A stretch of 64,000 nucleotides of DNA from Streptomyces spinosisporus (GCF_022698145.1 NZ_JALDAX010000011.1:62001-126000), one strand, 5' to 3'. Positions 25,744 to 34,805 are shown, counted from the first letter of the stretch. Program-made: numbers and translations. Notes: generated by a model from the letters alone, not told the origin.

Positions 25744-27192
25744 ATGACCACCGACCACGGCCACCCCGCCGTCCGCATGTACATAGCGGGCGAGTGGTGC
25801 GAGGGCGGCAGCGGACGCACCGCCCCGATCGTCAACCCGGCCACCGAGGAGGCGATCGGCGACGTGCCCCTGGCCACCATCGCCGACCTCGACCGCGCCC
25901 TCGAAGCCGCCGACCGCGGCTTCCGCGTCTGGCGCGGCACCTCGATCGCCGAGCGGAGCCGGATCCTGCACACCGCCGCCGACCTGCTCACCGAGCGCGC
26001 CGCCGAGGTGGGCCGGATCATGACCAGGGAGCAGGGCAAGCCCCTCGCCGAGGCCACCGGCGAGGCCCGCCGCGTCGCCGACACCCTGCGCTGGCACATC
26101 GAGGACGCCCGCCGCGCCTACGGCCGCATCATCCCGTCCGCCCCCGGCACCGTGCTCTCCGTACGCCGTGAACCGGTGGGCCCCGTCGCCGCGTTCGTGC
26201 CGTGGAACTTCCCGGCCGGCGGACCCATGCGCAAGATCTCCTCCGCGTTGACGGCCGGCTGCTCCATCGTCATCAAGGCGTCGGAGGAGACCCCCGCCAC
26301 CGCCGCGGCGCTCGTCGCGTGCTTCGCGGACGCGGGACTGCCGGCCGGTGTCCTCAACCTCGTCTTCGGCGAACCGGCCGAGGTCTCCGCCCGTCTCATC
26401 GCCTCCCCGGTCACCCGTCTGGTCGCCTTCACGGGCTCGGTCCCCGTCGGCAAGCTGCTGGCCGCCGCCGCGGGCGAGGTCATGAAGCCGACGCTGATGG
26501 AACTGGGTGGGCACGCGCCGGTGATCGTGTGCGCGGACGCCGATGCGGGGACGGCAGCCCGCCGCGCGGCCCGGGCCAAGTTCGTCAACGCCGGCCAGGT
26601 GTGCACCTCGCCGAGCCGGTTCCTGGTCCACGAAAGCCTCGTCGAGGACTTCACCGCGGAGTTCGTGAAGGCCGCCGAGTCCGTCGTCGTCGGCGACGGC
26701 CTGGCCCCGGGCACGACGATGGGGCCGCTGGCCAACGAGCGCCGACTCGTCGCCATGCAGCGACTGACCGCCGACGCCACACAGCGGGGAGCCAAGGTGC
26801 TCACCGGCGGTGAACGCCTCGACCGCGCAGGGTACTTCTTCGCTCCGACCGTCCTGACCGACGTACCGGCGGACGCCGCCCTCCTGCACGAGGAACCCTT
26901 CGGCCCGCTTGCGCCGATCGTGCCGTTCACCGAACTCGACGAGGCCCTGCGCACCGCGAACGAGCTGCCCTACGGCCTCGCCGCCTACGGCTTCACCCGT
27001 TCCGCCGCCACCGCCGAACGGCTCGCCGCGGAGCTGGAGGCCGGGATCCTCTCCATCAACCACTGCGGCGGCTCGGTCCACGAAGCACCGTCCGGCGGTG
27101 TGAAGGAGAGCGGCCACGGCCGGGAGGGCGGGCCAGAGGCCCTGGACTCCTATCTCGTCACCAAGCGCGTCTCCCATCTGCTGGCGCCATGA
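25744..27192 (+). CDS. NAD(P)-dependent aldehyde dehydrogenase
   Basis: 482 aa, full length for the family. VPWNFPAGGPMRKI lies in the cofactor domain, Glu253 in MELGGHAP and catalytic Cys287 in GQVCTSPSR. EEPFGPLAPI is near the C-terminus. It resembles succinate- or ketoglutarate-semialdehyde dehydrogenases. Between the ring-cleavage dioxygenase (20-bp gap) and the FAH gene (ATGA overlap), it most likely oxidises the ring-opened semialdehyde to a diacid. Confidence 0.9.
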   Translation: MTTDHGHPAVRMYIAGEWCEGGSGRTAPIVNPATEEAIGDVPLATIADLDRALEAADRGFRVWRGTSIAERSRILHTAADLLTERAAEVGRIMTREQGKPLAEATGEARRVADTLRWHIEDARRAYGRIIPSAPGTVLSVRREPVGPVAAFVPWNFPAGGPMRKISSALTAGCSIVIKASEETPATAAALVACFADAGLPAGVLNLVFGEPAEVSARLIASPVTRLVAFTGSVPVGKLLAAAAGEVMKPTLMELGGHAPVIVCADADAGTAARRAARAKFVNAGQVCTSPSRFLVHESLVEDFTAEFVKAAESVVVGDGLAPGTTMGPLANERRLVAMQRLTADATQRGAKVLTGGERLDRAGYFFAPTVLTDVPADAALLHEEPFGPLAPIVPFTELDEALRTANELPYGLAAYGFTRSAATAERLAAELEAGILSINHCGGSVHEAPSGGVKESGHGREGGPEALDSYLVTKRVSHLLAP

Positions 27193-27953
27193 GGTACGCG
27201 CGCATCTCGGTCGAGGGCCGGGCGGTGTGGGGCCGGGTGGGGGAGTCGGACATCGAGCTGCTGTCCGAGTCGCCCATCGACGGCGAACCGAGCGTCATCG
27301 GCGCGGTACCGCGCGCAACTGCCGTGTGGCTACCGCCCGTTGTGCCCCTCGTCTTCTACGCGGTCGGCATGAACTACCCCCGCCACATCGCCCACGCGGG
27401 GGCCCGGACCCCCGACCGCCCCGAAGTCGGCTACCGCGCCAACAACGCGCTCACCGGGCACGGGTCGCCGATCGTCAAGCCGGCCGACGTCGAGGGCCGG
27501 TTCGAGGCGGAGCCCGAACTCGTCGCCGTCATCGGCCGCAGGCTGCGCCGCGCGACATACGAGGAAGCCCGCACGTCGGTGTTCGGCTGGACCATCGGCA
27601 ACGACGTCAGCGCCCGCACCTGGCAGCACCAGGACCGCAGCTTCTGGCGCAGCAAGAACAGCGACACGTTCAAGCCGATGGGGCCCTGGATCGAGACCGA
27701 CGTCGATGCCCTGGCCCAGCGGACCACCCTGCGGGTCAACGGCGAGGTCCGGGCCCACTTCCCCACCGGGGACATGGTGTTCGATCCCTTCGACCACGTC
27801 GTCGAGATGACCAGGCACCTCACCGTGCACCCGGGCGACGTGCTGTGGATGGGCGCCGAGTCCACCTGCCGGATCGCGCCCGGGGACACCGTGGACGTCG
27901 AGATCAGCGGCATCGGCGTGCTGTCCAACCCCGTACACCTCGAAGGGACCTGA
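27189..27953 (+). CDS. Fumarylacetoacetate hydrolase-fold enzyme
   Basis: 254 aa; its ATG overlaps the aldehyde dehydrogenase stop. FAH-fold motifs are clear: YAVGMNYPRHIAHAG, SPIVKPADV, EAEPELVAVIG (the acidic metal ligands) and GWTIGNDVSARTWQ. Members hydrolyse, isomerise or decarboxylate ring-cleavage products such as hydroxymuconates and fumarylpyruvate. After an extradiol dioxygenase and a dehydrogenase, a decarboxylase/isomerase or C-C hydrolase role is expected. Confidence 0.88.
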   Translation: MRYARISVEGRAVWGRVGESDIELLSESPIDGEPSVIGAVPRATAVWLPPVVPLVFYAVGMNYPRHIAHAGARTPDRPEVGYRANNALTGHGSPIVKPADVEGRFEAEPELVAVIGRRLRRATYEEARTSVFGWTIGNDVSARTWQHQDRSFWRSKNSDTFKPMGPWIETDVDALAQRTTLRVNGEVRAHFPTGDMVFDPFDHVVEMTRHLTVHPGDVLWMGAESTCRIAPGDTVDVEISGIGVLSNPVHLEGT

Positions 27954-27955
27954 AG

Positions 27956-28327
27956 ATGAGCAAGGAACCCCGCTACATCCACCACGTCAACTTTCCCACC
28001 ACCGACCCCGACCGGACCGCCGAGTGGTACACCAAGGTCTTCGGGATGAAGCGGATCATGCCCAAGTCCAACACCCGTGTGGTGCTGATGACCCGGGGCA
28101 ACTTCGACCTGCACTTCACTCCGGTGGAGGAGATGGAGCGCATGGCGCCCTACCACTTCGCCGTCGAGGTCGACGACTGGGACGAGTTCCTCGGCCACCT
28201 CAAGGAGCTGGGCATCCGACACACCCGGCCGATCGAACGCCCCGAGAACCAGTCGAAGTTCTGCTACATCCACGACCCCGACCACACCATGATCGAGCTC
28301 GTTTACCACGGCCGCCGCCCCAACTGA
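27956..28327 (+). CDS. Single-domain VOC-family protein
   Basis: 123 aa, starting 2 bp after the FAH stop. It is a glyoxalase/VOC fold: YIHHVNFPTTDPDRTAEWYTKVFGM at the start with His8-9, and YIHDPDHTMIELVYH at the end with the Glu metal ligand. Single-domain VOC proteins include isomerases, lyases and small dioxygenases. Its place inside the catabolic operon implies a pathway step or a protecting role; the reaction is unknown. Confidence 0.85.
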   Translation: MSKEPRYIHHVNFPTTDPDRTAEWYTKVFGMKRIMPKSNTRVVLMTRGNFDLHFTPVEEMERMAPYHFAVEVDDWDEFLGHLKELGIRHTRPIERPENQSKFCYIHDPDHTMIELVYHGRRPN

Positions 28328-28353
28328 CCCTGGCTCTACGGGAGTTCACACTC

Positions 28354-29157
28354 ATGCCCATCGCCGACTCCGACGGCACCGCCATCTACTACGAGCGCCA
28401 CGGCAGCGGCCCGGCGATCCTGTTCGTGCACGGCAGCGGTGGCCACCATGCCGCCTGGTGGCAGCAAGTGGCCGCCCTGCGCGAGGAGTTCACCGTCATC
28501 ACCATGGACCTGCGCGGCTTCGGCAGGTCCGGCACGCCCGCACCCGCACACGCGGGGCAGGACGGGTTCGACGCCCAGGACTTCCCCGGCGACGTCGCCG
28601 CCGTCCTCGACCGGGAGGACCTGACCGACACCATGCTGGTCGGCCAGTCCATCGGCTCCGTCGCCGCCCTGCGTGCCGCGCTGATGCGCCCCGAGCGGGT
28701 CGGCGCGGTCGTCCTCGGCCACTCCCTCGGCGGCATCAGCCACCCCGAACTCAGGGAACTGGCCGCCGCCGACCGCGCCGAGGCCGTCAAGCTGCCGGTC
28801 CTCGACCGCCTGCTCACCCGGCAGTTCCAGCAGGAGCGGGCCGACCTCACCTTCCTCTTCCGGCAGATGGGCACCTTCAACGCCGCCACCATGCAGGACC
28901 TGCGCAATCTCGACACCAACGGCCCGACCCTGGACGAGATCCGGGCCTCCGGCGTCAAGGTCGCCTTCCTGGCCGGCGAGCAGGACGCGGTGATCGGCGT
29001 GAAGACCGTCACCCGCGCCCACGAACTGCTGCCCGGCTCCCGTCTGGAGATCGTCCAGGGCGCCCCGCACTCCATGTACTGGGAGACGCCCGAGAAGTAC
29101 AACGCGGCCGTCGCCCGTCTGCGCCGCACCCTCACCGCCGACAAGGACGCCGCATGA
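28354..29157 (+). CDS. Alpha/beta hydrolase, possible C-C bond hydrolase
   Basis: 267 aa. The fold shows oxyanion HGSGG at 26-30, nucleophile Ser99 in GQSIG, acid Asp in GEQDAVIG and His in GAPHSMYWE. The family includes the MhpC/BphD hydrolases that split meta-cleavage products, as well as esterases and lactonases. The context of a ring-cleavage operon favours such a role. Its stop overlaps the HbpS-like gene by 4 bp. Confidence 0.87.
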   Translation: MPIADSDGTAIYYERHGSGPAILFVHGSGGHHAAWWQQVAALREEFTVITMDLRGFGRSGTPAPAHAGQDGFDAQDFPGDVAAVLDREDLTDTMLVGQSIGSVAALRAALMRPERVGAVVLGHSLGGISHPELRELAAADRAEAVKLPVLDRLLTRQFQQERADLTFLFRQMGTFNAATMQDLRNLDTNGPTLDEIRASGVKVAFLAGEQDAVIGVKTVTRAHELLPGSRLEIVQGAPHSMYWETPEKYNAAVARLRRTLTADKDAA

Positions 29158-29624
29158 GCACCCTGACCCTGGACGCCGCCGAGAAGATCGTCGCCGCTGC
29201 CCACGAGCGCGCCCGGACCGTGGGGAAGGCGGTGAGTGTGGCCGTCGTGGACGCCGGTGGCTTCCCGATCGCCATCCGTCGCGCCGACGGCGCCCGCCCG
29301 CTCACCCCGGACATCGCCCGCGCCAAGGCCTACACCGCCGCGATCATGCAACGGCCCGGGAAGATGCTGAAGAAGTGGCAGGAGAGCCAGCCCGTCTTCT
29401 TCGGCCAGCTCTCCCAACTCCCGGGCGCCGCCCTGCCGATCATGGCCACCGACGGCAGCGTCACCATCAAGAAGGACGGCGAGATCATCGGTGGCCTCGG
29501 CATCGCCGGCGGCACCGCGGACGAGGATCAGCAGATCGCCGACGACGTCCTCCAATCCCTCGGCTACGAGCTGGAGTTCGCGGCCTGGGGCGTCGCGGGG
29601 CAGCCCGCCGGAAAGGACGTGTGA
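29154..29624 (+). CDS. HbpS/GlcG-family protein
   Basis: 156 aa, coupled (ATGA) to the hydrolase. VSVAVVDAGGFPIAIRRADGA and GGLGIAGGTADEDQQIADD are the GlcG/HbpS signatures. The family includes haem- or cobalamin-binding proteins such as Streptomyces HbpS, and PduO-type domains. HbpS is secreted, but no signal peptide is seen here, so this one is probably cytosolic. Similar genes recur in catabolic operons with no agreed function. Confidence 0.8.
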   Translation: MSTLTLDAAEKIVAAAHERARTVGKAVSVAVVDAGGFPIAIRRADGARPLTPDIARAKAYTAAIMQRPGKMLKKWQESQPVFFGQLSQLPGAALPIMATDGSVTIKKDGEIIGGLGIAGGTADEDQQIADDVLQSLGYELEFAAWGVAGQPAGKDV

Positions 29625-29627
29625 GCC

Positions 29628-30632
29628 ATGGCCGACACCTTCAACTACCGCATCGACCACCACGGCAGCCTGGTGCGCCCCGTGGGCCTGTCCACCGACG
29701 ACCCCGACTCGGTGACTCAGGCGGTCCGGGAAGCCGTCGCCTACCAGCGCAAGCTGCGCTCCACCGTCGTCACCGACGGTGACTTCCCCCGCGAGGACTT
29801 CCGCAGCGCGGTCCTCGACGGAGTCTCGGGATTCCGCCGTACGGACCAGACGGATCCCGACGGCCTGGTGCGCTGGGTAGCCGAGTCCCTCCCCAAGGCC
29901 GGCGGCCCCCTGCTCGCGGACCAGGCCGCCCGCCTCGCCGACCTGACCGTGATAGCGCCCAAGGCCTCGCTGCCCTCACCGGCCTACCTCGCCGCGACGA
30001 CCTTCGAGCCCGGCTCGGGCATCACGTCGGCCCGTGAACTGGGCGAGGCCCTCGCGGAGATCATCCGGGCCGAGATCGAGCTGCTGGTCTCCAGAGGCGT
30101 ACGCCTGATCCAGCTCAACAACCCACTGCTCACAAGCCAGTTGGCCACCGACCCGGCCGACCCCGGCGCCCTGTCCTTCGAGGACGCACTCGCCGTCGAC
30201 GGACTCGCGGCACGGCTGGACGAGCGACCCGAGGGCGTACGCATCGGCATGGCCCCCGGTTGGTCCGCCCCCGCGGCACTCGACCGGTCCCGCGCCGAGC
30301 AGCTGTACGCCGCGATACCCGCCGACCGCTGGATTCTCCCCTTCGACCAGGGCACCCCGGCCGAACTCGCCCTGATCCAGGCACTCCCGGAGGACCGCGA
30401 CTTCTGCCTGGGCGTGGTCGACGCCACCGTGCCGTCCCTTGAGGACATCGACACGGTCATGCAACGCATCGACGCGGTAGCCGAGTTCAAGGACCTCGAG
30501 GACGGCGCCGTATCCCCGTCCCGAGGCTTCGCGGACTCGGCGAACCGCCCTTTGCTCACCGCCGAGGCCCAACGCAACAAGCTGGTCCTCGTGGAAACAA
30601 TCGCCCGCTACTGCTGGGGCAACGAGTTCTGA
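29628..30632 (+). CDS. MetE-like protein with altered zinc site
   Basis: 334 aa, the size of the C-terminal catalytic barrel of cobalamin-independent methionine synthase. The overall pattern is kept (VTDGDFPREDF, IIRAEIELLVSRGVRLIQLNNP, late SPSRGFAD). However, the HxC zinc motif is GMAP (in VRIGMAPGW), the Glu-ligand region reads ILPFDQG, and the final Cys of the PxCG motif is Arg (SPSRG). By alignment by eye all zinc ligands are gone, so normal thiol methylation is unlikely. It follows the HbpS-like gene by 3 bp and ends at a terminator. Its reaction is unknown. Confidence 0.8.
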   Translation: MADTFNYRIDHHGSLVRPVGLSTDDPDSVTQAVREAVAYQRKLRSTVVTDGDFPREDFRSAVLDGVSGFRRTDQTDPDGLVRWVAESLPKAGGPLLADQAARLADLTVIAPKASLPSPAYLAATTFEPGSGITSARELGEALAEIIRAEIELLVSRGVRLIQLNNPLLTSQLATDPADPGALSFEDALAVDGLAARLDERPEGVRIGMAPGWSAPAALDRSRAEQLYAAIPADRWILPFDQGTPAELALIQALPEDRDFCLGVVDATVPSLEDIDTVMQRIDAVAEFKDLEDGAVSPSRGFADSANRPLLTAEAQRNKLVLVETIARYCWGNEF

Positions 30633-30633
30633 A

Positions 30634-30650
30634 GCGCCCCAAAGGGGCGC
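30634..30650. terminator. Terminator hairpin within a dispersed Streptomyces repeat
   Basis: GCGCCCC-AAA-GGGGCGC, a perfect 7-bp stem, starts 2 bases after the MetE-like stop. The following GGGGAACTGCGCGACAAGCC (to about 30670) matches a sequence I recall as recurring downstream of many genes in Streptomyces genomes. It separates the operon from the convergent monooxygenase gene. Confidence 0.8.
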
Positions 30651-30713
30651 GGGGAACTGCGCGACAAGCCACACACAACCCGCGCTCAAGAACAAACACA
30701 AACCGGGCAGACG

Positions 30714-31001
30714 CTAAAGCACCTCGGCGAAAGTAACCGTCCGCTCGATCAGCAACGGCCACACCACCCCCACGACGAGCTCCTGAAAGTGCGGGGCCGC
30801 CTTGTGCGCCTCGAACCCACCCTCATCCACGTACTGCTCGTAGAGCACAAACCCGCCGGGCTCGCCCACCACCTCGTGCACCTCGTACGCAAGGTTCGCC
30901 GGCTCGCCGCGCGAGCCGGCACGGGCCTTGAGCAACGCATCCCGCGCCGTCGCCGCATCAGCGGGCGCACAGCGGTAGTGGGCGACGACTGCAAATGCCA
31001 T
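30714..31001 (-). CDS. Antibiotic biosynthesis monooxygenase (ABM) family protein
   Basis: 95 aa from the ATG at 31001. It is a small ferredoxin-like ABM fold (MAFAVVAHYRCAPADAATAR, then GFVLYEQYVDEGGFEAHKAAPHF). Members such as YgiN/ActVA-Orf6 oxidise quinols or phenols without a metal or flavin, usually as dimers. It is the only minus-strand gene within the lower-pathway region, lying back-to-back with the second aldehyde dehydrogenase. It may handle reactive quinone intermediates. Confidence 0.85.
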   Translation of the reverse strand: MAFAVVAHYRCAPADAATARDALLKARAGSRGEPANLAYEVHEVVGEPGGFVLYEQYVDEGGFEAHKAAPHFQELVVGVVWPLLIERTVTFAEVL

Positions 31002-31182
31002 CTGTTCTCTCCTCGACCATCGGTCCGGCGGACCGATTCCAGCACGGATCTCCGGCCCGCCGACCTGCACCCGGCGCAAGCATTGCCTGCCCCGACAGGG
31101 CTGGTGGACCCATCGCCACATGGTGTGTTGTCGCATCCGGCCCGCACGATCCGCACCGCGGACGACCAAGGAAGTGATCTCC

Positions 31183-32631
31183 ATGCGCACACTGGAAACC
31201 CTGTCGGGCGGGGAGTGGGTCTCCACCGGGGAGTGGATCGACGTCCACGACCCGGCCGACGTCCGCGCCCCGATCGCCCGCGTCCCCGCCCTCGCCGCCA
31301 AGGACGTCACCCGGGCCTACGACCACGCCGAACGTGGCTTCGCCGTATGGAGGCGGACCAGCCCCTTCGAGCGGGCCCGGGTCCTCACCGACGCGGCCCG
31401 GCTGATCCGCGAGCGCATCGAGGAGATCGCCGCCGACGTCACCTCGGAGAACGGCAAGACGCTCGCCGAGGCCACCGGCGAGACCCTCAAGGCCGCCGAC
31501 TTCCTCGACTACTACGCCGGGCTGGCCCGCCAGGGGTACGGCACGCTCCTGCACGACGTACGCCCGAACCACCGTACGCACACACAGCGCGAGCCGATCG
31601 GGGTGATCCTTGTGATCAGCCCCTGGAACGACCCGCTGATCACGCCGGCCCGCAAGCTCGCCCCGCTGCTGGCCACCGGAAACGCGGCCGTGTTCAAGCC
31701 CGCCACCGAGACACCGCTGTCGGGTCTGCACTTCGCGCGTGCCCTGCACGACGCGGGGCTGCCCGCCGGCGTGCTCAACGTCGTCACGGGACGTACGGCC
31801 GAGATCGAGGAAGCCCTCCTCGACGACCCGCGCATCGTCGGCATCACCTTCACGGGCTCCAATGCTGTCGGAAACCGGATCCGCCGGCGCCTCGCCGACC
31901 GCAACGTCCGCTTCCAGGGCGAACTGGGCGGCAAGAACGCCTCGGTGGTGCTCCGCGACGCCGATCTGCCGGCCGCCGCGAAGGCGGTGGTGGCGGCCTC
32001 CTTCGGCCAGGCGGGACAGCGCTGCACTGCGACCAGCCGCGTGATCGTCGAGCGGCCGGTGTACGAGGAGTTCACCCGTCTCCTGGTCGCCGAGGTCGAG
32101 ACGCTGACGGTCGGCCCCGGCAGGGACCCGGCGACCACCCTGTGCCCGCTGTCGAGCCCGCAGCAGCGCGACTCCGTCCTCGCCGACCTGGACCGGGCGG
32201 TGGAACAGGGCGCCACCGTCTTGACCGGCGGCCGCGCGGACAGCGAGGGCGAGCGCGTCCACGGCTGCTACGTCCAGCCGACCGTCCTCGCGGACGTGCG
32301 CCCCGAGAGCGCCGTCTGGCGCGAGGAGGTCTTCGGCCCCGTCCTCGCGCTCCGCGCGGTCGACGACTTCGCCTCCGCGGTCGAGGCCGTCAACGACTCG
32401 GACTTCGGCCTCGCCGCCGCCGTCTTCACCCGCGACCTGGGCAGCGCACATCGCTTCGCGGACGAGGCCGAGTGCGGACAGGTCGCCGTCAACACGACCA
32501 CCACCGGCTGGGACGTCCATCTGCCCTTCGGCGGGTTCCACGACTCCGGCACGGCCTACAAGGAGCAGGGCGAGGAGGTCCTGCGGTTCTCGACACGCGT
32601 CAAGACGGTGGCCGTCAACTACGGCGCCTGA
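31183..32631 (+). CDS. Aldehyde dehydrogenase, second of the island
   Basis: 482 aa from the ATG at 31183 (AAGGAAG upstream). SPWNDPLITPARKL lies in the cofactor domain, with Glu247 in FQGELGGKN and catalytic Cys281 in GQRCTATS. It resembles ketoglutarate-semialdehyde and vanillin/benzaldehyde dehydrogenases. It opens a second operon (ALDH, LhgO-like, amidohydrolase, ThDP enzyme, LDH2-type), divergent from the ABM gene. It could act on an aromatic aldehyde upstream or on an aliphatic semialdehyde downstream. Confidence 0.88.
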   Translation: MRTLETLSGGEWVSTGEWIDVHDPADVRAPIARVPALAAKDVTRAYDHAERGFAVWRRTSPFERARVLTDAARLIRERIEEIAADVTSENGKTLAEATGETLKAADFLDYYAGLARQGYGTLLHDVRPNHRTHTQREPIGVILVISPWNDPLITPARKLAPLLATGNAAVFKPATETPLSGLHFARALHDAGLPAGVLNVVTGRTAEIEEALLDDPRIVGITFTGSNAVGNRIRRRLADRNVRFQGELGGKNASVVLRDADLPAAAKAVVAASFGQAGQRCTATSRVIVERPVYEEFTRLLVAEVETLTVGPGRDPATTLCPLSSPQQRDSVLADLDRAVEQGATVLTGGRADSEGERVHGCYVQPTVLADVRPESAVWREEVFGPVLALRAVDDFASAVEAVNDSDFGLAAAVFTRDLGSAHRFADEAECGQVAVNTTTTGWDVHLPFGGFHDSGTAYKEQGEEVLRFSTRVKTVAVNYGA

Positions 32632-32675
32632 AGCACGCATCGGAGAGAGCAGAGCGAGCGGAGAGGAGGACACCG

Positions 32676-33884
32676 ATGGCCGACGAGACGATCGGCATCG
32701 TCGGCGCGGGAATCGTGGGCCTGGCCACGGGCCGTGAGATCGCCCTGCGCCGCCCCGGTACCCGCGTCGTGGTGCTGGAGAAGGAGCACCGGGTCGCCGT
32801 CCACCAGACCGGACACAACTCCGGTGTCGTGCACGCCGGTATCTACTACGCGCCCGGCAGCCTCAAGGCCGCCCTGTGCGTGCGCGGGGTGTCCCTGCTG
32901 CGGGAGTACTGCCAGGAACGCTCGGTGCCGTACGAGGAGATCGGCAAGCTCGTGACGGCCGTACGTCCGGACGAACTGGGCCGGTTGGAGAACCTCTACG
33001 AGCGAGCCCGGAACAACCACGTGCCCGATCTGCGGAAGGTCTCCAAGGAGGAGATCGGGGAGATCGAACCGCACGCCGCCGGCCTCGCCGCCCTGCACTC
33101 CCCGCGCACCGCCATCACCGACTACCCGGCGCTGGCAAGGGAGTTCGCCAAGGACATCGAGAACTCCGGCGGCGAGATCAGGCTCGGCTTCCCCGTCACG
33201 TCCCTCACCGGCGTGCCCGGCGGCATCGAGGTGGCGTCGGGACAGGACCGGGTCAGGGTCGACCGGTTGATCCTGTGCGCGGGTCTGCACGCGGACTCCG
33301 TGGCCCGGCTCGCCCAGGACCGTCGGGAGCCGCGGATCGTGCCCTTCCGGGGCGAGTACATGCTCCTCAAGCCGGACCGGACCCATCTCGTACGAGGCCT
33401 CGTCTACCCGGTGCCCGACCCGCGTTACCCCTTCCTCGGCGTGCACTTCACTCCGCGCGTGGACGGCTCCGTCGAGATCGGACCCAACGCCGTCCTGGCC
33501 CTGGCGAGGGAGGGCTACCGGCTCACCCACATCTCCCCGAGGGACCTCCTCGGGCTCGCCGCCTACCCCGGCACCTGGCGGATGGCCGCCCGGCACTGGC
33601 GCACCGGCCTCAAGGAGTACCGCGGCTCCCTGTCCACGGCCGCCTTCATGAAGGACGCCGGGCTCTACGTCCCCGCCGTCGGCGCCGACGACGTCGTACG
33701 CGGCGGCGCGGGCGTGCGCGCGCAGGCACTGGACCGCGACGGCACGCTCGTGGACGACTTCCGCATCCACCGGTCCGGCCGGATCACCGCCGTGCGCAAC
33801 GCACCCTCGCCCGCCGCCACCGCCTCCATGGCGATCGCCGAGCACATCGTCGACGCCGTCTTCAGTACCGGTTCCCCACCCTGA
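32676..33884 (+). CDS. lhgO: L-2-hydroxyglutarate oxidase-like FAD enzyme (LhgO family)
   Basis: 402 aa, after GAGAGGAGGACACCG. The FAD-binding Rossmann motif is GIVGAGIVGLATGREIA (residues 7-23). HQTGHNSGVVHAGIYYAPGSLKA is the hallmark of LhgO/YgaF oxidases, and FRGEYMLL and GPNAVLALAREGY follow. Members oxidise L-2-hydroxyglutarate or similar 2-hydroxyacids, passing electrons to the quinone pool. Here it may oxidise a 2-hydroxydiacid from the ring-cleavage route. It lies 44 bp after the aldehyde dehydrogenase. Confidence 0.82.
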   Translation: MADETIGIVGAGIVGLATGREIALRRPGTRVVVLEKEHRVAVHQTGHNSGVVHAGIYYAPGSLKAALCVRGVSLLREYCQERSVPYEEIGKLVTAVRPDELGRLENLYERARNNHVPDLRKVSKEEIGEIEPHAAGLAALHSPRTAITDYPALAREFAKDIENSGGEIRLGFPVTSLTGVPGGIEVASGQDRVRVDRLILCAGLHADSVARLAQDRREPRIVPFRGEYMLLKPDRTHLVRGLVYPVPDPRYPFLGVHFTPRVDGSVEIGPNAVLALAREGYRLTHISPRDLLGLAAYPGTWRMAARHWRTGLKEYRGSLSTAAFMKDAGLYVPAVGADDVVRGGAGVRAQALDRDGTLVDDFRIHRSGRITAVRNAPSPAATASMAIAEHIVDAVFSTGSPP

Positions 33885-33931
33885 GAACGCCCGATCATCC
33901 CACCACCCCCTGCTGCGAAGAGAGTTGAGAC

Positions 33932-34792
33932 ATGTTCGTCGTCGACACCCAGATCCACATCTGGAAGGAAGAGACCCCGGACCGCCCCTGGGTCCCCGGG
34001 GCGCGGGAGCGCATCCGCCTCAACGGACACCGCGAGGACCCCTTCTCCTACGAGGAGGCCCTGGAGCTGATGGACGAGGCAGGCGTCAACCGCGCGCTGA
34101 TCCTGCCGCCGTCCTGGGAGGGCGACCGTATCGACTACGCCCTGGAGGCGTGCGAGGCACACCCCGACCGCTTCGGCATCATGGCCCGCATCCCGCAGAA
34201 CAAGCCCGAAGAGGGCAAGGCGATGCTCAAGGACTTCGCGCAGAACCCGCACGTCAAGGGCACGCGCCTGACCTTCCACCGGCCGATCGACCGCAACTGG
34301 ATGATCGACGGCACCAACGACTGGTACTGGCCCGTCGCCGAGGAACTGGGCATCCCGACGATGGTGCACGCCCCCATCTGGAAGCGGGAGCTCGGCGAGA
34401 TCGCCGAGAAGCACCCCGAGCTGAAGATCATCATCGACCACATGGGCATCATGGCGCGCTGCGTCGACGACGCCATCGGCTACTGGGTGCAGGAGACCGC
34501 CGACCTGCACGTCCACCCCAACATCTACGTCAAGGTCTCCGCGCTGCCCGGCTACTCCACGCAGCCCTTCCCCAACCACAACATCCAGAAGTACGTGCGC
34601 GAGATGGTCGACAAGATGGGCCCGCAGCGCTGCTTCTACGGCACCGACATCACCCGGCTGCTCGGCCACGGCATCACCTACACCGACACGATCGAGCAGT
34701 TCACCAAGCACTGGGACTTCACCCCGGAAGAGCTGGAATGGATCATGGGCCGGGGTATCTCCGAGGTCCTCGACTGGCCGATCGAGGGCTGA
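33932..34792 (+). CDS. Amidohydrolase_2 family hydrolase/lactonase
   Basis: 286 aa. It is a TIM-barrel amidohydrolase of the LigI/ACMSD/fuconolactonase group: VDTQIHIW (Asp5, His9) at the start, IIIDHMGIMAR, and YGTDITR with the late Asp. The first His of the HxH pair is Gln, as in many members that act without or with one metal. LigI opens 2-pyrone-4,6-dicarboxylate in lignin pathways and ACMSD decarboxylates a muconate semialdehyde. Either kind of step fits the island, and the exact one is unknown. Confidence 0.83.
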   Translation: MFVVDTQIHIWKEETPDRPWVPGARERIRLNGHREDPFSYEEALELMDEAGVNRALILPPSWEGDRIDYALEACEAHPDRFGIMARIPQNKPEEGKAMLKDFAQNPHVKGTRLTFHRPIDRNWMIDGTNDWYWPVAEELGIPTMVHAPIWKRELGEIAEKHPELKIIIDHMGIMARCVDDAIGYWVQETADLHVHPNIYVKVSALPGYSTQPFPNHNIQKYVREMVDKMGPQRCFYGTDITRLLGHGITYTDTIEQFTKHWDFTPEELEWIMGRGISEVLDWPIEG

Positions 34793-34805
34793 GGAACCAC
34801 ACGAG

